Made by a program: the position numbers and the translations under genes. A stretch of DNA of 64,000 nt from Oerskovia sp042887685 (lineage in GTDB: Bacteria > Actinomycetota > Actinomycetes > Actinomycetales > Cellulomonadaceae), in assembly GCF_042887685.1 (NCBI RefSeq), contig NZ_JBHVOS010000005.1, positions 124,001-188,000 of the forward strand. Reading direction: 5' to 3'. Every line of letters begins with the position of its first letter. The stretch's first letter is position 1. Shown here one piece after another: positions 28,805 through 37,108 of the stretch. Under the pieces are notes generated by a model. It was not told where the DNA came from. It made no database searches and saw only the letters and a list, made by a program, of their open reading frames with translations.

Positions 28805-29457
28805 CGGCCCTCACCTCCCCCGGTGCCGGGTGTGCCGGGTGTGCCGGACCTGCCCGACGGCGGGGCCTCCTTCTCGGCGCGGGTCCCGTCGCGGGCGTCG
28901 GTCTCGCCGTCGCCGTCGCCGTCGGTCTCGTCGTAGACCTCGGCGGCCTCGTCGTCCAGGGTGGCCCCGCTCTCCTCGGTGTCGCTGTCCTCGAACGCCG
29001 GTGCGTTGCGCGCGGCGTGGCGCGCGACCCGGCGGTCCTCGAGGTCGTCCTGGACCTCGTCGTGACCGTGCAGCTGCCAGGACCGGTAGGCCATGGCGAG
29101 CACGAAGGCCGTGAGGCCCAGGGTGATGACGATGGCGGTCAGCACCATCGCCTGGACGAGCGGGTCGCTCATCTGGTCGGGGGGCGTCGTCCCGATGAGG
29201 GGCGCACCCCCGGCGCGTCCTCCGGCGACGAGGAACATGAGGTTCGCGCCGTTGCCGATGAGGATGAAGCCGATCAGGACGCGCGTCAGGCTGCGCTCGA
29301 GGAGCAGGTAGACACCGGTCGCGAACAGCACGCCGATCGCGAGCACGAGGATCAGGCTCGGGGTCATGTCGATGCTGTCGGTCGTCCTGGCGACGTCCGC
29401 CGGGTCGACCTCCGCGGCCGGGAGGACGAGGGCGAGCAGGTTGCCGGTCGAGCTCAT
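28801..29457 (-). CDS. mnhC: Mrp cation/H+ antiporter subunit C
   Basis: NuoK-like subunit of 218 residues with three membrane segments (about 32-52, 58-80, 107-130) and GVYLLLERSLTRVLIGF. The start at 29457 gives an unusual 30-residue hydrophobic N-terminal extension but makes the ATGA overlap with mnhA. An internal ATG at 29367 (MTPSLILVLAIG) matches the normal family start and may be used instead. The last 70 residues are an acidic, Gly-rich tail. Confidence 0.9.
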   Translation of the reverse strand: MSSTGNLLALVLPAAEVDPADVARTTDSIDMTPSLILVLAIGVLFATGVYLLLERSLTRVLIGFILIGNGANLMFLVAGGRAGGAPLIGTTPPDQMSDPLVQAMVLTAIVITLGLTAFVLAMAYRSWQLHGHDEVQDDLEDRRVARHAARNAPAFEDSDTEESGATLDDEAAEVYDETDGDGDGETDARDGTRAEKEAPPSGRSGTPGTPGTGGGEGR

Positions 29458-32400
29458 CGTCGCCCCCCTCCGATCTGGTCCGGTTCCATCGCTTCCATGG
29501 GTCCTGCGTCCTCGCGGGCCGAGGCTTCGGCCTGGCGGTCGATCTCGGCGCCGAGCGTGCGCAGGATGTCGAGCACGAGGCCCACGACGACGAGGAACAC
29601 CCCGACGTCGAAGAAGAGCGACGTGACCAGGTGGACCGTCCCGATGAGCGGAAGGCTGATGTCGATGGCCGTGCTCAGAAGGACGCTCTTGCCCATGAAC
29701 AGGCCGATCAGCCCGACCCCGACGGACAGGAACAGCCCCGTGCCGAGCAGCAGGCCCGGATGGACCGGTGCCGCCTCGCCGAGCTCGTACCGACCGCCCG
29801 CGAGGTATCTCACGATGAGCGCGATCCCGACGACGAGCCCGGCCGCGAACCCGCCACCCGGCGCGTTGTGCCCCGAGAACAGCAGGAAGATCGCGAACAC
29901 GATCATCGAGTGGAAGAGCACGCGCGTGACGACCTCGAAGATGACCGAGCGGCGCTGCGGCGCGAGGGTGCGTCCGGCGCTGAGCCACACGAGCATGCGC
30001 GGCTGCTTGCCCGCGGCGGCCTCCTCCTCGACCCCCCGGCGGCGCAGGGCCGCGCCCGGGTCCTCCTCGTTGGCCCAGATCCCTGGCGAGGCGGCTCCCG
30101 ACGACGTCGCGTTGCGCTCGCGGAGGATCTCGCCGCTGCGGGTGCGCAGGAACACGAGCGACGCGACCCCGGTCGCCGCGACGAGCAGCACCGAGATCTC
30201 GCCCATGGTGTCCCACGCGCGGATGTCGACGAGGGTCACGTTGACGATGTTCTTGCCGTAGCCGTGGATGTACGCCTCGGCCGGGAAGTCGAGCGAGATG
30301 GGGCTCGCGACGCGCGCGAGCGGGACCGTCAGGGCGAAGCCCATCATGACGACGCCGACCGCGACGCCCAGACCCAGGCGCACCCACCGCGACGCGACGA
30401 GCGGACGGTTGGAGAAGTAGGGAGGCAGGCGGCGCAGCACGAGCACCATGACGACGAGCGTGATGGTCTCGACGAGCACCTGGGTCAGCGCCAGGTCCGG
30501 GGCGCCGTGCAGCAGGAACAGCATGGCGTTGCCGTAGCCCGCGATCCCGACGAGGATCACGGCCTTGAGCCGGCGGCGCGAGCGGGCCGCGAGGATCGAG
30601 GCGACGCAGATGGCCGCGACGGCAGCGACCTGCGCGGGGCGGTCCCAGGCCTTGACCTGCTCGGGCCACTGCCCGCCGATGAACATCAGCAGACCGGGGC
30701 CGGCGACCAGGACGACGAGGATCGCGCCGAGGTAGAAGGGCAGCGAACCACGCTGGGTGACCGCGGTGACGTCGGCCGCGAGCTCGTCGAGACGCCGCAT
30801 GATCCGGCGGTACGTGCGGTCGGCCTCGGGGCCCGTCCACAAGGAGGCCTGGAACCGCTCGACCGCGCTGCGCTGCCAGAACAGCACGGCGCCGACGCCG
30901 AGGATCAGCACCGTCAGACCCAGGGCAGGGGTGAAGCCCGCCCAGAGGACCAGGTGGCCCGGCTCGCCGACCGGGTACGTGTCGGCGTAGGGCGCGAGCA
31001 GGTCCTCGCCGAAGTGCGGCACGAGGGCCGTCGCGAGGCCGAGGAGGGCCAGCACCAGGGCGGGCCACACGAGGAGCGCCGGCTGCCGGTGGATGCGTGC
31101 GGGGTCGATCGGGGCGTCGTCGGGCAGGAACCCGGCCCCGCGCTGCGCGGGAGCGGACGCCGCTGCCGAGCCCTGCGCGGCCGCGTCCTTGGTCACGGCC
31201 TCGACCCGGACGTGCTCGTTGGCTCGTGCCACGGCCGCAGCGACGTGGCGCTTGGTCGCGAACGCTCCCCAGAAGAACCGCACGCCGTAGGCGACCGTGA
31301 ACATCGAGCCGACGACGACGCCGACCAGCACGACGGTGTTCACCCAGGCCGGTCCCTCGCCGTGCAGGAGGGACTCGAGCGCGGCCTCCTTCGCGACGTA
31401 GCCCGCGAGCGGGGGCAGGCCGATCATGGACGCGGTCGCGAGCCCGCCTGCGAGCGCGGTCAGGGGCAGTGCTCGCCCGACGCCCGTCAGCCGGCGCAGG
31501 TCGCGGGTACCGGTCGCGGCGTCGACCACGCCGACCACCAGGAAGAGCGACGCCTTGAACATCGCGTGCGCCCCGATCATCGCGAGACCCGCGAGCGCGG
31601 CGGACCGCGTCCCGAGGCCCACGAGCAGGACGATCAGGCCCAGCTGGCTCACGGTGCCGAACGCCAGGACGAGCTTGAGGTCGTGCTGGCGCAGCGCGCG
31701 GTAGCCGCCCACGAGGAGCGTGCCGACGCCCAGGACGATGACGATCGTGCGCCAGACCGTGGTGTCGGAGTACGCGGGGGCGAAGCGCGCGACGAGGTAG
31801 ACACCGGCCTTGACCATGGCGGCGGCGTGCAGATAGGCGCTGACCGGGGTCGGCGCCGCCATGGCCGCGGGAAGCCAGAAGTGCAGCGGGATGAGTGCGG
31901 CCTTGCTCGCCGCACCGGCCAGGAGGCAGACGATCGCCGCGGTCACGGCGCCGCCCGTGGGCGGGTCCGCGATGATCTCCGAGAGGCGGAACGTCCCGCC
32001 CTGGACCCCCAGGATCACGACGCCCACGAGCATCGCCAGGCCGCCCGCCGTCGTGACGACGATGGCCTGCATCGCGGCTCGCCGGCTCGCCTTGCGGTCC
32101 GCGTAGTGACCGATCAGCAGGTAGGAGAAGACGGTCGTGAGCTCCCAGAAGATGAACAGGAGCAGCATGTCGTCCGCCGTGACGAGGCCGACCATGGCCC
32201 CCGCGAAGGCCGTGAGCACGGCCCCGAACCGCCCGAGCCCGGACGCCGTGGGCGAGAAGTAGGCCGAGCAGTACACGAGGACCAGCGCACCGACACCGCC
32301 GACGAGCAGCAGCATGAGCCAGGACAGGGTGTCCATGCGGAAGGCGAGCTCGAGCCCCAGCCCGGGCACCCACTGGGTGACCTCGGTGGGGTGCACGCCG

Positions 32401-32549
32401 TCCATGACGCGTGTGGTCCAGCTGAGGGCGTAGACAGCGGCGGAGGCGGGCGCGAGGGCCATCACCAAGAACGCCTTGCGGCCCAGCACCGACACGAGTG
32501 CGGGCGCGCCGAGTGCCATTGCCAGATGCGCAACGAGCAGATAAAGCAC
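29454..32549 (-). CDS. mnhA: Fused Mrp antiporter subunit A/B
   Basis: Largest antiporter subunit, 1031 residues, over 20 membrane segments. The NuoL-like part (about 1-480) has IFWELTTVFSYLLIGHY, HFWLPAAMAAPTPVSAYLHAA and AHAMFKASLFL. A DUF4040/MbhD-E region follows around 600-760, with GAPDLALTQVLVETITLVVM. MnhB is fused at the C-terminus (about 860-1000) with HNAPGGGFAAGLVVG. The A-B fusion replaces a separate mnhB gene, which is absent. GTG start after GGAG. First gene of the operon. Confidence 0.95.
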   Translation of the reverse strand: MLYLLVAHLAMALGAPALVSVLGRKAFLVMALAPASAAVYALSWTTRVMDGVHPTEVTQWVPGLGLELAFRMDTLSWLMLLLVGGVGALVLVYCSAYFSPTASGLGRFGAVLTAFAGAMVGLVTADDMLLLFIFWELTTVFSYLLIGHYADRKASRRAAMQAIVVTTAGGLAMLVGVVILGVQGGTFRLSEIIADPPTGGAVTAAIVCLLAGAASKAALIPLHFWLPAAMAAPTPVSAYLHAAAMVKAGVYLVARFAPAYSDTTVWRTIVIVLGVGTLLVGGYRALRQHDLKLVLAFGTVSQLGLIVLLVGLGTRSAALAGLAMIGAHAMFKASLFLVVGVVDAATGTRDLRRLTGVGRALPLTALAGGLATASMIGLPPLAGYVAKEAALESLLHGEGPAWVNTVVLVGVVVGSMFTVAYGVRFFWGAFATKRHVAAAVARANEHVRVEAVTKDAAAQGSAAASAPAQRGAGFLPDDAPIDPARIHRQPALLVWPALVLALLGLATALVPHFGEDLLAPYADTYPVGEPGHLVLWAGFTPALGLTVLILGVGAVLFWQRSAVERFQASLWTGPEADRTYRRIMRRLDELAADVTAVTQRGSLPFYLGAILVVLVAGPGLLMFIGGQWPEQVKAWDRPAQVAAVAAICVASILAARSRRRLKAVILVGIAGYGNAMLFLLHGAPDLALTQVLVETITLVVMVLVLRRLPPYFSNRPLVASRWVRLGLGVAVGVVMMGFALTVPLARVASPISLDFPAEAYIHGYGKNIVNVTLVDIRAWDTMGEISVLLVAATGVASLVFLRTRSGEILRERNATSSGAASPGIWANEEDPGAALRRRGVEEEAAAGKQPRMLVWLSAGRTLAPQRRSVIFEVVTRVLFHSMIVFAIFLLFSGHNAPGGGFAAGLVVGIALIVRYLAGGRYELGEAAPVHPGLLLGTGLFLSVGVGLIGLFMGKSVLLSTAIDISLPLIGTVHLVTSLFFDVGVFLVVVGLVLDILRTLGAEIDRQAEASAREDAGPMEAMEPDQIGGGRR

Positions 32550-32824
32550 GTCCGCTCCGTCCTGGTCGGGGGCGGGTGGGCGAGAGCATGGACCGCCGAG
32601 CCGTCAGGACCGCGCTCCCCCGCTCGACGGCGCGCGAGGAGAGACGGTCCCGAGACACACCGGGTCCGGTAGGTATTTTACCGTTCAATGAGCCCCTCAA
32701 GACCACGCGACGCCCCGTCGACCGGTGGGAGATGTCACAGGTTCAGCGGGAATGCACCGACGGGCCAGGGTTCGGCCACCGGGCGAACGCCCGGCGACCG
32801 ACGCCCGACCACCGGGCCGGGCGA
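32550..32824. promoter_or_regulatory. mrp operon promoter region and PadR gene terminator
   Basis: On the minus strand TAAAAT (32675-32680) is the best -10 candidate for the mrp operon in the only A/T-rich patch here; a weak TCTTGA lies 16 bases upstream. A 6-bp hairpin CCGGGC-GAAC-GCCCGG at 32779-32794 would end the PadR transcript. No other gene is seen in this 275-base gap. Confidence 0.45.
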
Positions 32825-33463
32825 CTAGGAAGAGGCCCCCACCCCGTCGACCTGCCCCGCCCGCCAGTCGTCGAGACCGCGGAGCGTCCCGTCCCCCAGG
32901 CGGCGGACCAGCACCTCGGTGTACCGGAGCTCGGCGAGGAGCAGCGCGAGCTCGTACTCCGTCTCGGCCGTGAACGGTGCCGGGACCGCCTCGACGCGGC
33001 GCTCCACGTCGTCCTCGAGACGGCGGACGGCGACCCGCAGCGCGACGAGACGGGTACGCAGGAGCGAGGCGGCGTCGTCGGGCGCGAGAACCTGCATGAA
33101 GCTCAGTGCCGCCAGGAACTGCGGGAACTCCTTGACGGGAGCCCCGAGGAGGCTGCGCATCCAGTCGTCGACCTCGTCGCGCCCGGCGTCCGTGAGGCGG
33201 TAGACCGTGCGCTGCGGGCGGTTGCCGTCCTGCTCCGTGCCCGCGGGCTCGATGAACCCGTCCCGTGCGAGCGCCGTGATGACCGAGTAGAGCGAGCCGT
33301 AGTTCAGCCTGACCGACTCGTCCTTGCGGCCGTCCTTGAGCACGCGCGCGATCTCGTAGGGGTGCATGGGCTTGTCGCCGAGCTGCGCGAGGACCGCGAG
33401 AGCCAGCGGGTTCCCGCGGCGCCGGGCCGTGGCTCCCCCGTTGCCCGCTGCACCCTGCGACAT
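32825..33463 (-). CDS. PadR-family transcriptional regulator
   Basis: Winged-helix regulator of 212 residues. The PadR domain (about 18-95) reads LAVLAQLGDKPMHPYEIARVLKDGR, then LNYGSLYSVITALARDGFIEP and RTVYRLTDAGRDEVDDWM. The C-terminal half is the helical dimerisation region (Vir_act_alpha_C type). The ATG at 33463 follows GAGGTGG. It lies 275 bases upstream of the mrp operon on the same strand, so it could regulate it, but no operator is obvious. Confidence 0.88.
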   Translation of the reverse strand: MSQGAAGNGGATARRRGNPLALAVLAQLGDKPMHPYEIARVLKDGRKDESVRLNYGSLYSVITALARDGFIEPAGTEQDGNRPQRTVYRLTDAGRDEVDDWMRSLLGAPVKEFPQFLAALSFMQVLAPDDAASLLRTRLVALRVAVRRLEDDVERRVEAVPAPFTAETEYELALLLAELRYTEVLVRRLGDGTLRGLDDWRAGQVDGVGASS

Positions 33464-33540
33464 GCCCACCTCGCCCTGTTCATCCCGTTCCGACCGGACG
33501 GTCGAGCGTATGCGGGCAGCCATGAGAGCGCAACCAACCC

Positions 33541-34632
33541 TCAGACGTCCTGCGGGTCCACCAGGAAGTCGGCCTCGTCGGCGATCTCGCCGCCCACAGC
33601 CGCGTAGAGCGCGCGGGTCACGGTCGCGACGAGCTCGGCAGCGCGCTTGCGCGCGATCTTGAGCTCGAACGACGGCACCTCCATCTGCGACTCCACGAGG
33701 TCCCGCGGCTCCCAGCGCACCCGGTACGCGACCGCGCCCTGCGACGCCCACGGCAGGTTGCGCAGCAGCAGCGGCAGCTGCTCCTCACCACCCACCTCGA
33801 CCGCCACGAGGCCGTCGACGCCCATGTCGATCAGGAGCCCGTACCCGTCGAGGATCTTGCCGCTCGTCAGGGCCGCGATGTCGATGTCGTCCGCCTGCGC
33901 GTGCAGCGCGCGCCGCAGCTCGGGGTCGAGCGTCTCGCCCCGGTACAGCGGCAGCTCGCCGATGCCCTGGGGCGGCCCCTGGTACGGGTTCCCCTCGGTC
34001 GCGAGCACGACGCGCGGGTGCACGGCCCCGACGACGGCCACCGCGGCCTGCGGGTCGAGCCACACGTCCGAGAAGACAGACATGTTCACCGCGACCCCCG
34101 GGTCCGGCGTCAGGACCACGACCGGTGACGCCGCATCGGCCGTGTCGACGCGGATCGAGCCGCCGAGTCGGCGCGCGACCTCGACGAGCCAGGAGATGAC
34201 TCGCTCCTCCTCACGGGTCGGCAGCCCCGCCGGGAAGGCGCGCCCCACCCCGTCGCGGTCACCACCACCGGGGATCGGGACGGCACCCCGGTCACGCGGG
34301 CACACGACGTCGAACACCTGCTCCGTGCCCGGCGGCAGGCCGGGGTTGACCCCGTCCGCCGACCACGGCGAGTACGGCCCGGTCAGCGTCGTGTGCCGCG
34401 ACGTCCGCAGCACACCGGGCTCGCCCGGCCTGGCGGTGCGGGGCGCCGGGGTCAGCGGATCCGTGCCCGACGGCGCCACGTCCCACCGCGCGCCCGCGAA
34501 CCTGGACACGGCGAGGGTCTCGACCTCGTCGACCTCGACGTCCCCCGGGAGCGCGAGCAGGTGCCGCGCCTGGTGGGCCTGCGCCGAGGACGCGGGGAAC
34601 GGCTGAAGGGTCGGGCTGGTCGGCTGCGACAC
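33541..34632 (-). CDS. Hypothetical protein, no recognised family
   Basis: A 363-residue soluble protein that I do not recognise. Composition and codon use match the neighbours, so it is a real gene. It has no signal peptide or membrane segment and no catalytic motif I can name. Residues 150-363 look like an ordered alpha/beta domain (SWLVEVARRLGGSIRVDTAD, NMSVFSDVWLD, ELKIARKRAAELVATVTRALYAAV). The GTG at 34632 is weakly supported by AGAGAGGG ten bases upstream. It sits between padR and dcd, all on the minus strand but with separate spacers. Confidence 0.7.
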   Translation of the reverse strand: MSQPTSPTLQPFPASSAQAHQARHLLALPGDVEVDEVETLAVSRFAGARWDVAPSGTDPLTPAPRTARPGEPGVLRTSRHTTLTGPYSPWSADGVNPGLPPGTEQVFDVVCPRDRGAVPIPGGGDRDGVGRAFPAGLPTREEERVISWLVEVARRLGGSIRVDTADAASPVVVLTPDPGVAVNMSVFSDVWLDPQAAVAVVGAVHPRVVLATEGNPYQGPPQGIGELPLYRGETLDPELRRALHAQADDIDIAALTSGKILDGYGLLIDMGVDGLVAVEVGGEEQLPLLLRNLPWASQGAVAYRVRWEPRDLVESQMEVPSFELKIARKRAAELVATVTRALYAAVGGEIADEADFLVDPQDV

Positions 34633-34697
34633 GGTGGGATCGCCCTCTCTGCGGTGGCGACGTCCGATCAGGCGGGCTCGCTCGAGCCGGCTCGGGA

Positions 34698-35273
34698 TCA
34701 CACGTCGGTGCGGTGGAAGTTCTGCCAGGAGCGCGAGGCCGTCGGGCCCCGCTGACCCTGGTACCGAGAACCATAGATCGACGAGCCGTACGGGTGCTCC
34801 GAGGCCGACGACAGCCGGAAGAAGCACAGCTGCCCGATCTTCATGCCCGGCCACAGCGTGATCGGCAGCGTCGCGACGTTGCTCAGCTCGAGCGTCACGT
34901 GGCCGCTGAAACCGGGGTCGATGAACCCCGCCGTCGAGTGCGTCAGGAGCCCGAGGCGGCCCAGGCTGGACTTGCCCTCGAGGCGGGCCGCGACGTCGTC
35001 GGGCAGGGAGACCTGCTCGAACGTGGCCCCCAGGACGAACTCCCCCGGGTGCAGGATGAACGGCTCACCCGGCTCCACCTCGACGAGGCGCGTCAGGTCC
35101 GGCTGGTCCGTCGACGGGTCGATGAACGGGTACTTGTGGTTGTCGAACAGCCGGAAGAGCTTGTCGAGCCGCACGTCGATGCTCGACGGCTGCAGCATCG
35201 CGGGGTCGTAGGGGTCCAGGCGGACCCGCTGGGCGTCGATCTCGGCAGTGATGTCGCGGTCGGAGAGGAGCAC
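34698..35273 (-). CDS. dcd: dCTP deaminase
   Basis: Converts dCTP to dUTP (or, in the bifunctional DCD-DUT form of mycobacteria, to dUMP) for thymidylate synthesis. The 191 residues start VLLSDRDI and contain PSSIDVRLD, the EGKSSLGRLGL substrate loop with its conserved Arg/Ser, the HSTAGFIDPGFSGHVTLE active-site strand with the catalytic Glu, and a C-terminal GSRYQGQRGPT. Mono- versus bifunctional type cannot be read with certainty. The GTG start has TACGGT six bases upstream and no Shine-Dalgarno, suggesting leaderless translation. Confidence 0.95.
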   Translation of the reverse strand: MLLSDRDITAEIDAQRVRLDPYDPAMLQPSSIDVRLDKLFRLFDNHKYPFIDPSTDQPDLTRLVEVEPGEPFILHPGEFVLGATFEQVSLPDDVAARLEGKSSLGRLGLLTHSTAGFIDPGFSGHVTLELSNVATLPITLWPGMKIGQLCFFRLSSASEHPYGSSIYGSRYQGQRGPTASRSWQNFHRTDV

Positions 35274-35410
35274 GGGGCAACCGTACTCCGCGGGGCCGCG
35301 GGCCGGTGCGCGGTCCCGGGTGCCGAACCAGGGGCCGGTCGGGCGTCGCTGTCGCGACCGCCTGACCGACCTCGGGTGCGAGGCGCGGGGCGCGCGGGTG
35401 CCTTCGGGGG

Positions 35411-35436
35411 CGCGGGGTCGCCTCGGGGACCCCGCG
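35411..35436. terminator. 9-bp hairpin after the TM2 gene
   Basis: CGCGGGGTC pairs with GACCCCGCG around an 8-base loop. On the minus strand it lies just past the TM2 gene stop and before the dcd promoter. Confidence 0.6.
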
Positions 35437-35448
35437 CGGTCCGCGACG

Positions 35449-36063
35449 TCAGCTGCGCAGCGGGCGGCCCGTCGAGTCGACCGAGTACTGACCGGTCTTC
35501 GACGTCAGGTAGAGGATGCCCTCGACGAGGCCCCAGATCCAGACCGCCCAGCTCAGCATGCCCAGCGAGAGGACCGAGATCAGCAGCATCGTCACACCGA
35601 TGCCGGTGTACCCGAGGTAGAAGCGGTGGATGCCGAACGTCCCGAGGAAGATGCCGAGCAGGCCCGCCGCGAGGCGCGACTTCGCGTTCGGGTCCTCGTA
35701 GTAGCCGGGCTGCTGGGCCCCGTACGCGCCGTACGGCTGCTGATAGCCCTGCTGGTAGCCCTGCTGAGGGGCTCCGTACCCGTACCCCGGCTGCTGGGCG
35801 TACGGGTCGGCGCCGTAGGCAGGCTGCGGCTGCTCGCCGTAGGCGGGCTGCGGCTGACCGTAGGCAGGCTGCTGGGCGTAGGGGTCGGCCGGTGCACCGT
35901 AGGCAGGCTGCGGCTGCTCGCCGTAGGCGGGCTGCGGCTGCGCGTACGGGTCCGCTCCGTAGGACGGCGCAGCAGGCTGCTGCGGCGTACCGCCGTACTG
36001 GCCGTACGGATCCGCTCCAGCCGCAGGATCGGTGGGCTGCTGCTGGTACGGGTTCTCGGACAA
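35449..36063 (-). CDS. TM2-domain protein with QPQPAYG repeats
   Basis: A 204-residue membrane protein. Residues 1-125 are a low-complexity tail of repeated (E)QPQPAYG(A)/DPYAQ units. Residues 128-190 form the TM2 domain: KSRLAAGLLGIFLGTFGIHRFYLG then GVTMLLISVLS and SWAVWIWGLVEGILYL. The function of bacterial TM2 proteins is unknown. The ATG at 36063 gives a clean start MSENPYQQQP. It is divergent from tRNA-Gly. Confidence 0.82.
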   Translation of the reverse strand: MSENPYQQQPTDPAAGADPYGQYGGTPQQPAAPSYGADPYAQPQPAYGEQPQPAYGAPADPYAQQPAYGQPQPAYGEQPQPAYGADPYAQQPGYGYGAPQQGYQQGYQQPYGAYGAQQPGYYEDPNAKSRLAAGLLGIFLGTFGIHRFYLGYTGIGVTMLLISVLSLGMLSWAVWIWGLVEGILYLTSKTGQYSVDSTGRPLRS

Positions 36064-36097
36064 GGCGCCTCCTCAGGCAGTGCTCAGGCACAAGATG

Positions 36098-36126
36098 CTG
36101 GCATCCTGGCCCGACGTGGGTATGAT
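36098..36126 (+). promoter_or_regulatory. tRNA-Gly promoter
   Basis: CTGGCA (36098-36103) and TATGAT (36121-36126) with a 17-base spacer, ending 74 bases before the tRNA. Best -10 match to consensus in this stretch. Confidence 0.55.
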
Positions 36127-36200
36127 CGTGGACGCACGCCGGTTCCTCACCGGCTCGCACCGGCCGGAGACGGCCCGCGAGCTGCGGGGTTCCACGTCAC

Positions 36201-36274
36201 GCGGATGTAGTTCAATGGTAGAACTTCAGCTTCCCAAGCTGATAGCGCGGGTTCGATTCCCGTCATCCGCTCCA
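36201..36274 (+). tRNA. tRNA-Gly (anticodon CCC)
   Basis: A full cloverleaf can be drawn: acceptor GCGGATG/CATCCGC, D-arm with TTCAATGGTAGAAC, anticodon stem TCAGC/GCTGA with loop TTCCCAA (anticodon CCC, reads GGG), and T-arm with GGTTCGATTCC. The 3' end is encoded as TCCA. A strong hairpin follows. Confidence 0.97.
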
Positions 36275-36277
36275 CGA

Positions 36278-36313
36278 CACGAGGCCCCGCACCTGCTGGT
36301 GCGGGGCCTCGTG
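36278..36313 (+). terminator. tRNA-Gly terminator hairpin
   Basis: CACGAGGCCCCGCACC (36278-36293) pairs perfectly with GGTGCGGGGCCTCGTG (36298-36313) around TGCT, four bases after the tRNA. Confidence 0.88.
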
Positions 36314-36355
36314 CGTTCGCTCGGGCCCCACAGTCCGTCCGGGCCCGACCCGCCC

Positions 36356-36550
36356 TCACGCCTCGTCGCGCGAACGGGACCGGACGACGGCGCTCCCGAT
36401 GCCGACCAGCACGGCCACGCCACCCAGCACCACGAACAGGAGCGGGGACTGCGGTCCGTCCTTGCCGGTCAGCGCGGCGATCCCTCCGCCCAGGGCCCAG
36501 ACGGCGCCGATCACGACCAGGGCGAGCGAGCTCCAGTACCGACGAACCAC
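36356..36550 (-). CDS. Small two-pass membrane protein
   Basis: A 64-residue protein of unknown function. GTG 36550 has an excellent GGAGGA Shine-Dalgarno; a longer frame from further upstream lacks one. Two hydrophobic segments (about 9-28 and 37-57) are separated by LTGKDGPQSP, and the C-terminus RSRSRDEA is charged. It lies between tRNA-Gly and the divergent mod operon. Confidence 0.6.
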   Translation of the reverse strand: MVRRYWSSLALVVIGAVWALGGGIAALTGKDGPQSPLLFVVLGGVAVLVGIGSAVVRSRSRDEA

Positions 36551-36623
36551 GAGTCCTCCTACCGGTCCCGGCGCACCAGCACGTGCGCACCGCCCGAGCA
36601 TGCCATGCTCACCACCCGCAATC

Positions 36624-36664
36624 CGGCATTTCGGCATCTATCGGTCTCTTCGGCATCACGGCAT
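36624..36664. promoter_or_regulatory. Four CGGCAT direct repeats upstream of the mod operon
   Basis: CGGCAT occurs at 36624, 36632, 36651 and 36659, that is two pairs with 8-base spacing placed 27 bases apart. They lie 40-80 bases before the regulator start. Head-to-tail half-sites suit the excisionase/BldC-like helix-turn-helix encoded just downstream, which suggests autoregulation. Confidence 0.6.
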
Positions 36665-36690
36665 GGTCAACGGCACCGCATCTACGGGCC

Positions 36691-36696
36691 TACGAT
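36691..36696 (+). promoter_or_regulatory. Leaderless-type -10 box of the mod operon
   Basis: TACGAT ends seven bases before the ATG at 36704, and no Shine-Dalgarno is present, so transcription probably starts at the first codon. Confidence 0.5.
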
Positions 36697-36703
36697 CGAT
36701 CTC

Positions 36704-37108
36704 ATGCCGCATTATCGGATCAAGGAAGCAGCCGACCTGCTCGGCGTCAGCGACGACACCGTCCGCCGCTGGGTCGACGCCGGCGAGCTCGACGCGACGC
36801 TCGACGAGTCGGGCCGCAAGGTCGTCGACGGCGCGCAGCTCGCCGCCTACGCGGTCCGCACCGCGCAGTCCACGCCCGACCCGTCGGGCGTCGCCCGCTC
36901 GGCCCGGAACCGGTTCGTCGGCATCGTCACCGACGTCGTGAGCGACACCGTCATGTCCCAGGTCGAGATGCTGTGCGGCGGACAGCGCGTCGTGTCCCTC
37001 ATGAGCACCGAGGCTGTCCGCGAGCTCGGCCTCGAGCCCGGCAGCCTCGCCGTCGCCGTCGTCAAAGCCACCACCGTGATCGTCGAGACGCCGGGAGGCC
37101 TCGCATGA
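36704..37108 (+). CDS. HTH-TOBE molybdate-responsive regulator
   Basis: A 134-residue protein. The N-terminal MerR/excisionase-like helix-turn-helix (3-50) reads YRIKEAADLLGVSDDTVRRWVDAGEL. The C-terminal TOBE domain (about 66-132) reads SARNRFVGIVTDVVSDTVMSQ and ends AVVKATTVIVETPGG. TOBE domains bind molybdate/tungstate, and the gene overlaps modA (ATGA), so it is the likely oxyanion sensor of the operon, analogous to ModE but of different architecture. Confidence 0.9.
   Translation: MPHYRIKEAADLLGVSDDTVRRWVDAGELDATLDESGRKVVDGAQLAAYAVRTAQSTPDPSGVARSARNRFVGIVTDVVSDTVMSQVEMLCGGQRVVSLMSTEAVRELGLEPGSLAVAVVKATTVIVETPGGLA

Noticed and set aside
36297..36550. Genes overlapping the tRNA-Gly downstream region on the plus strand
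   Set aside because: Plus-strand frames here are Arg/Pro-rich with no start signal; the minus-strand 64-residue protein has a strong ribosome-binding site.
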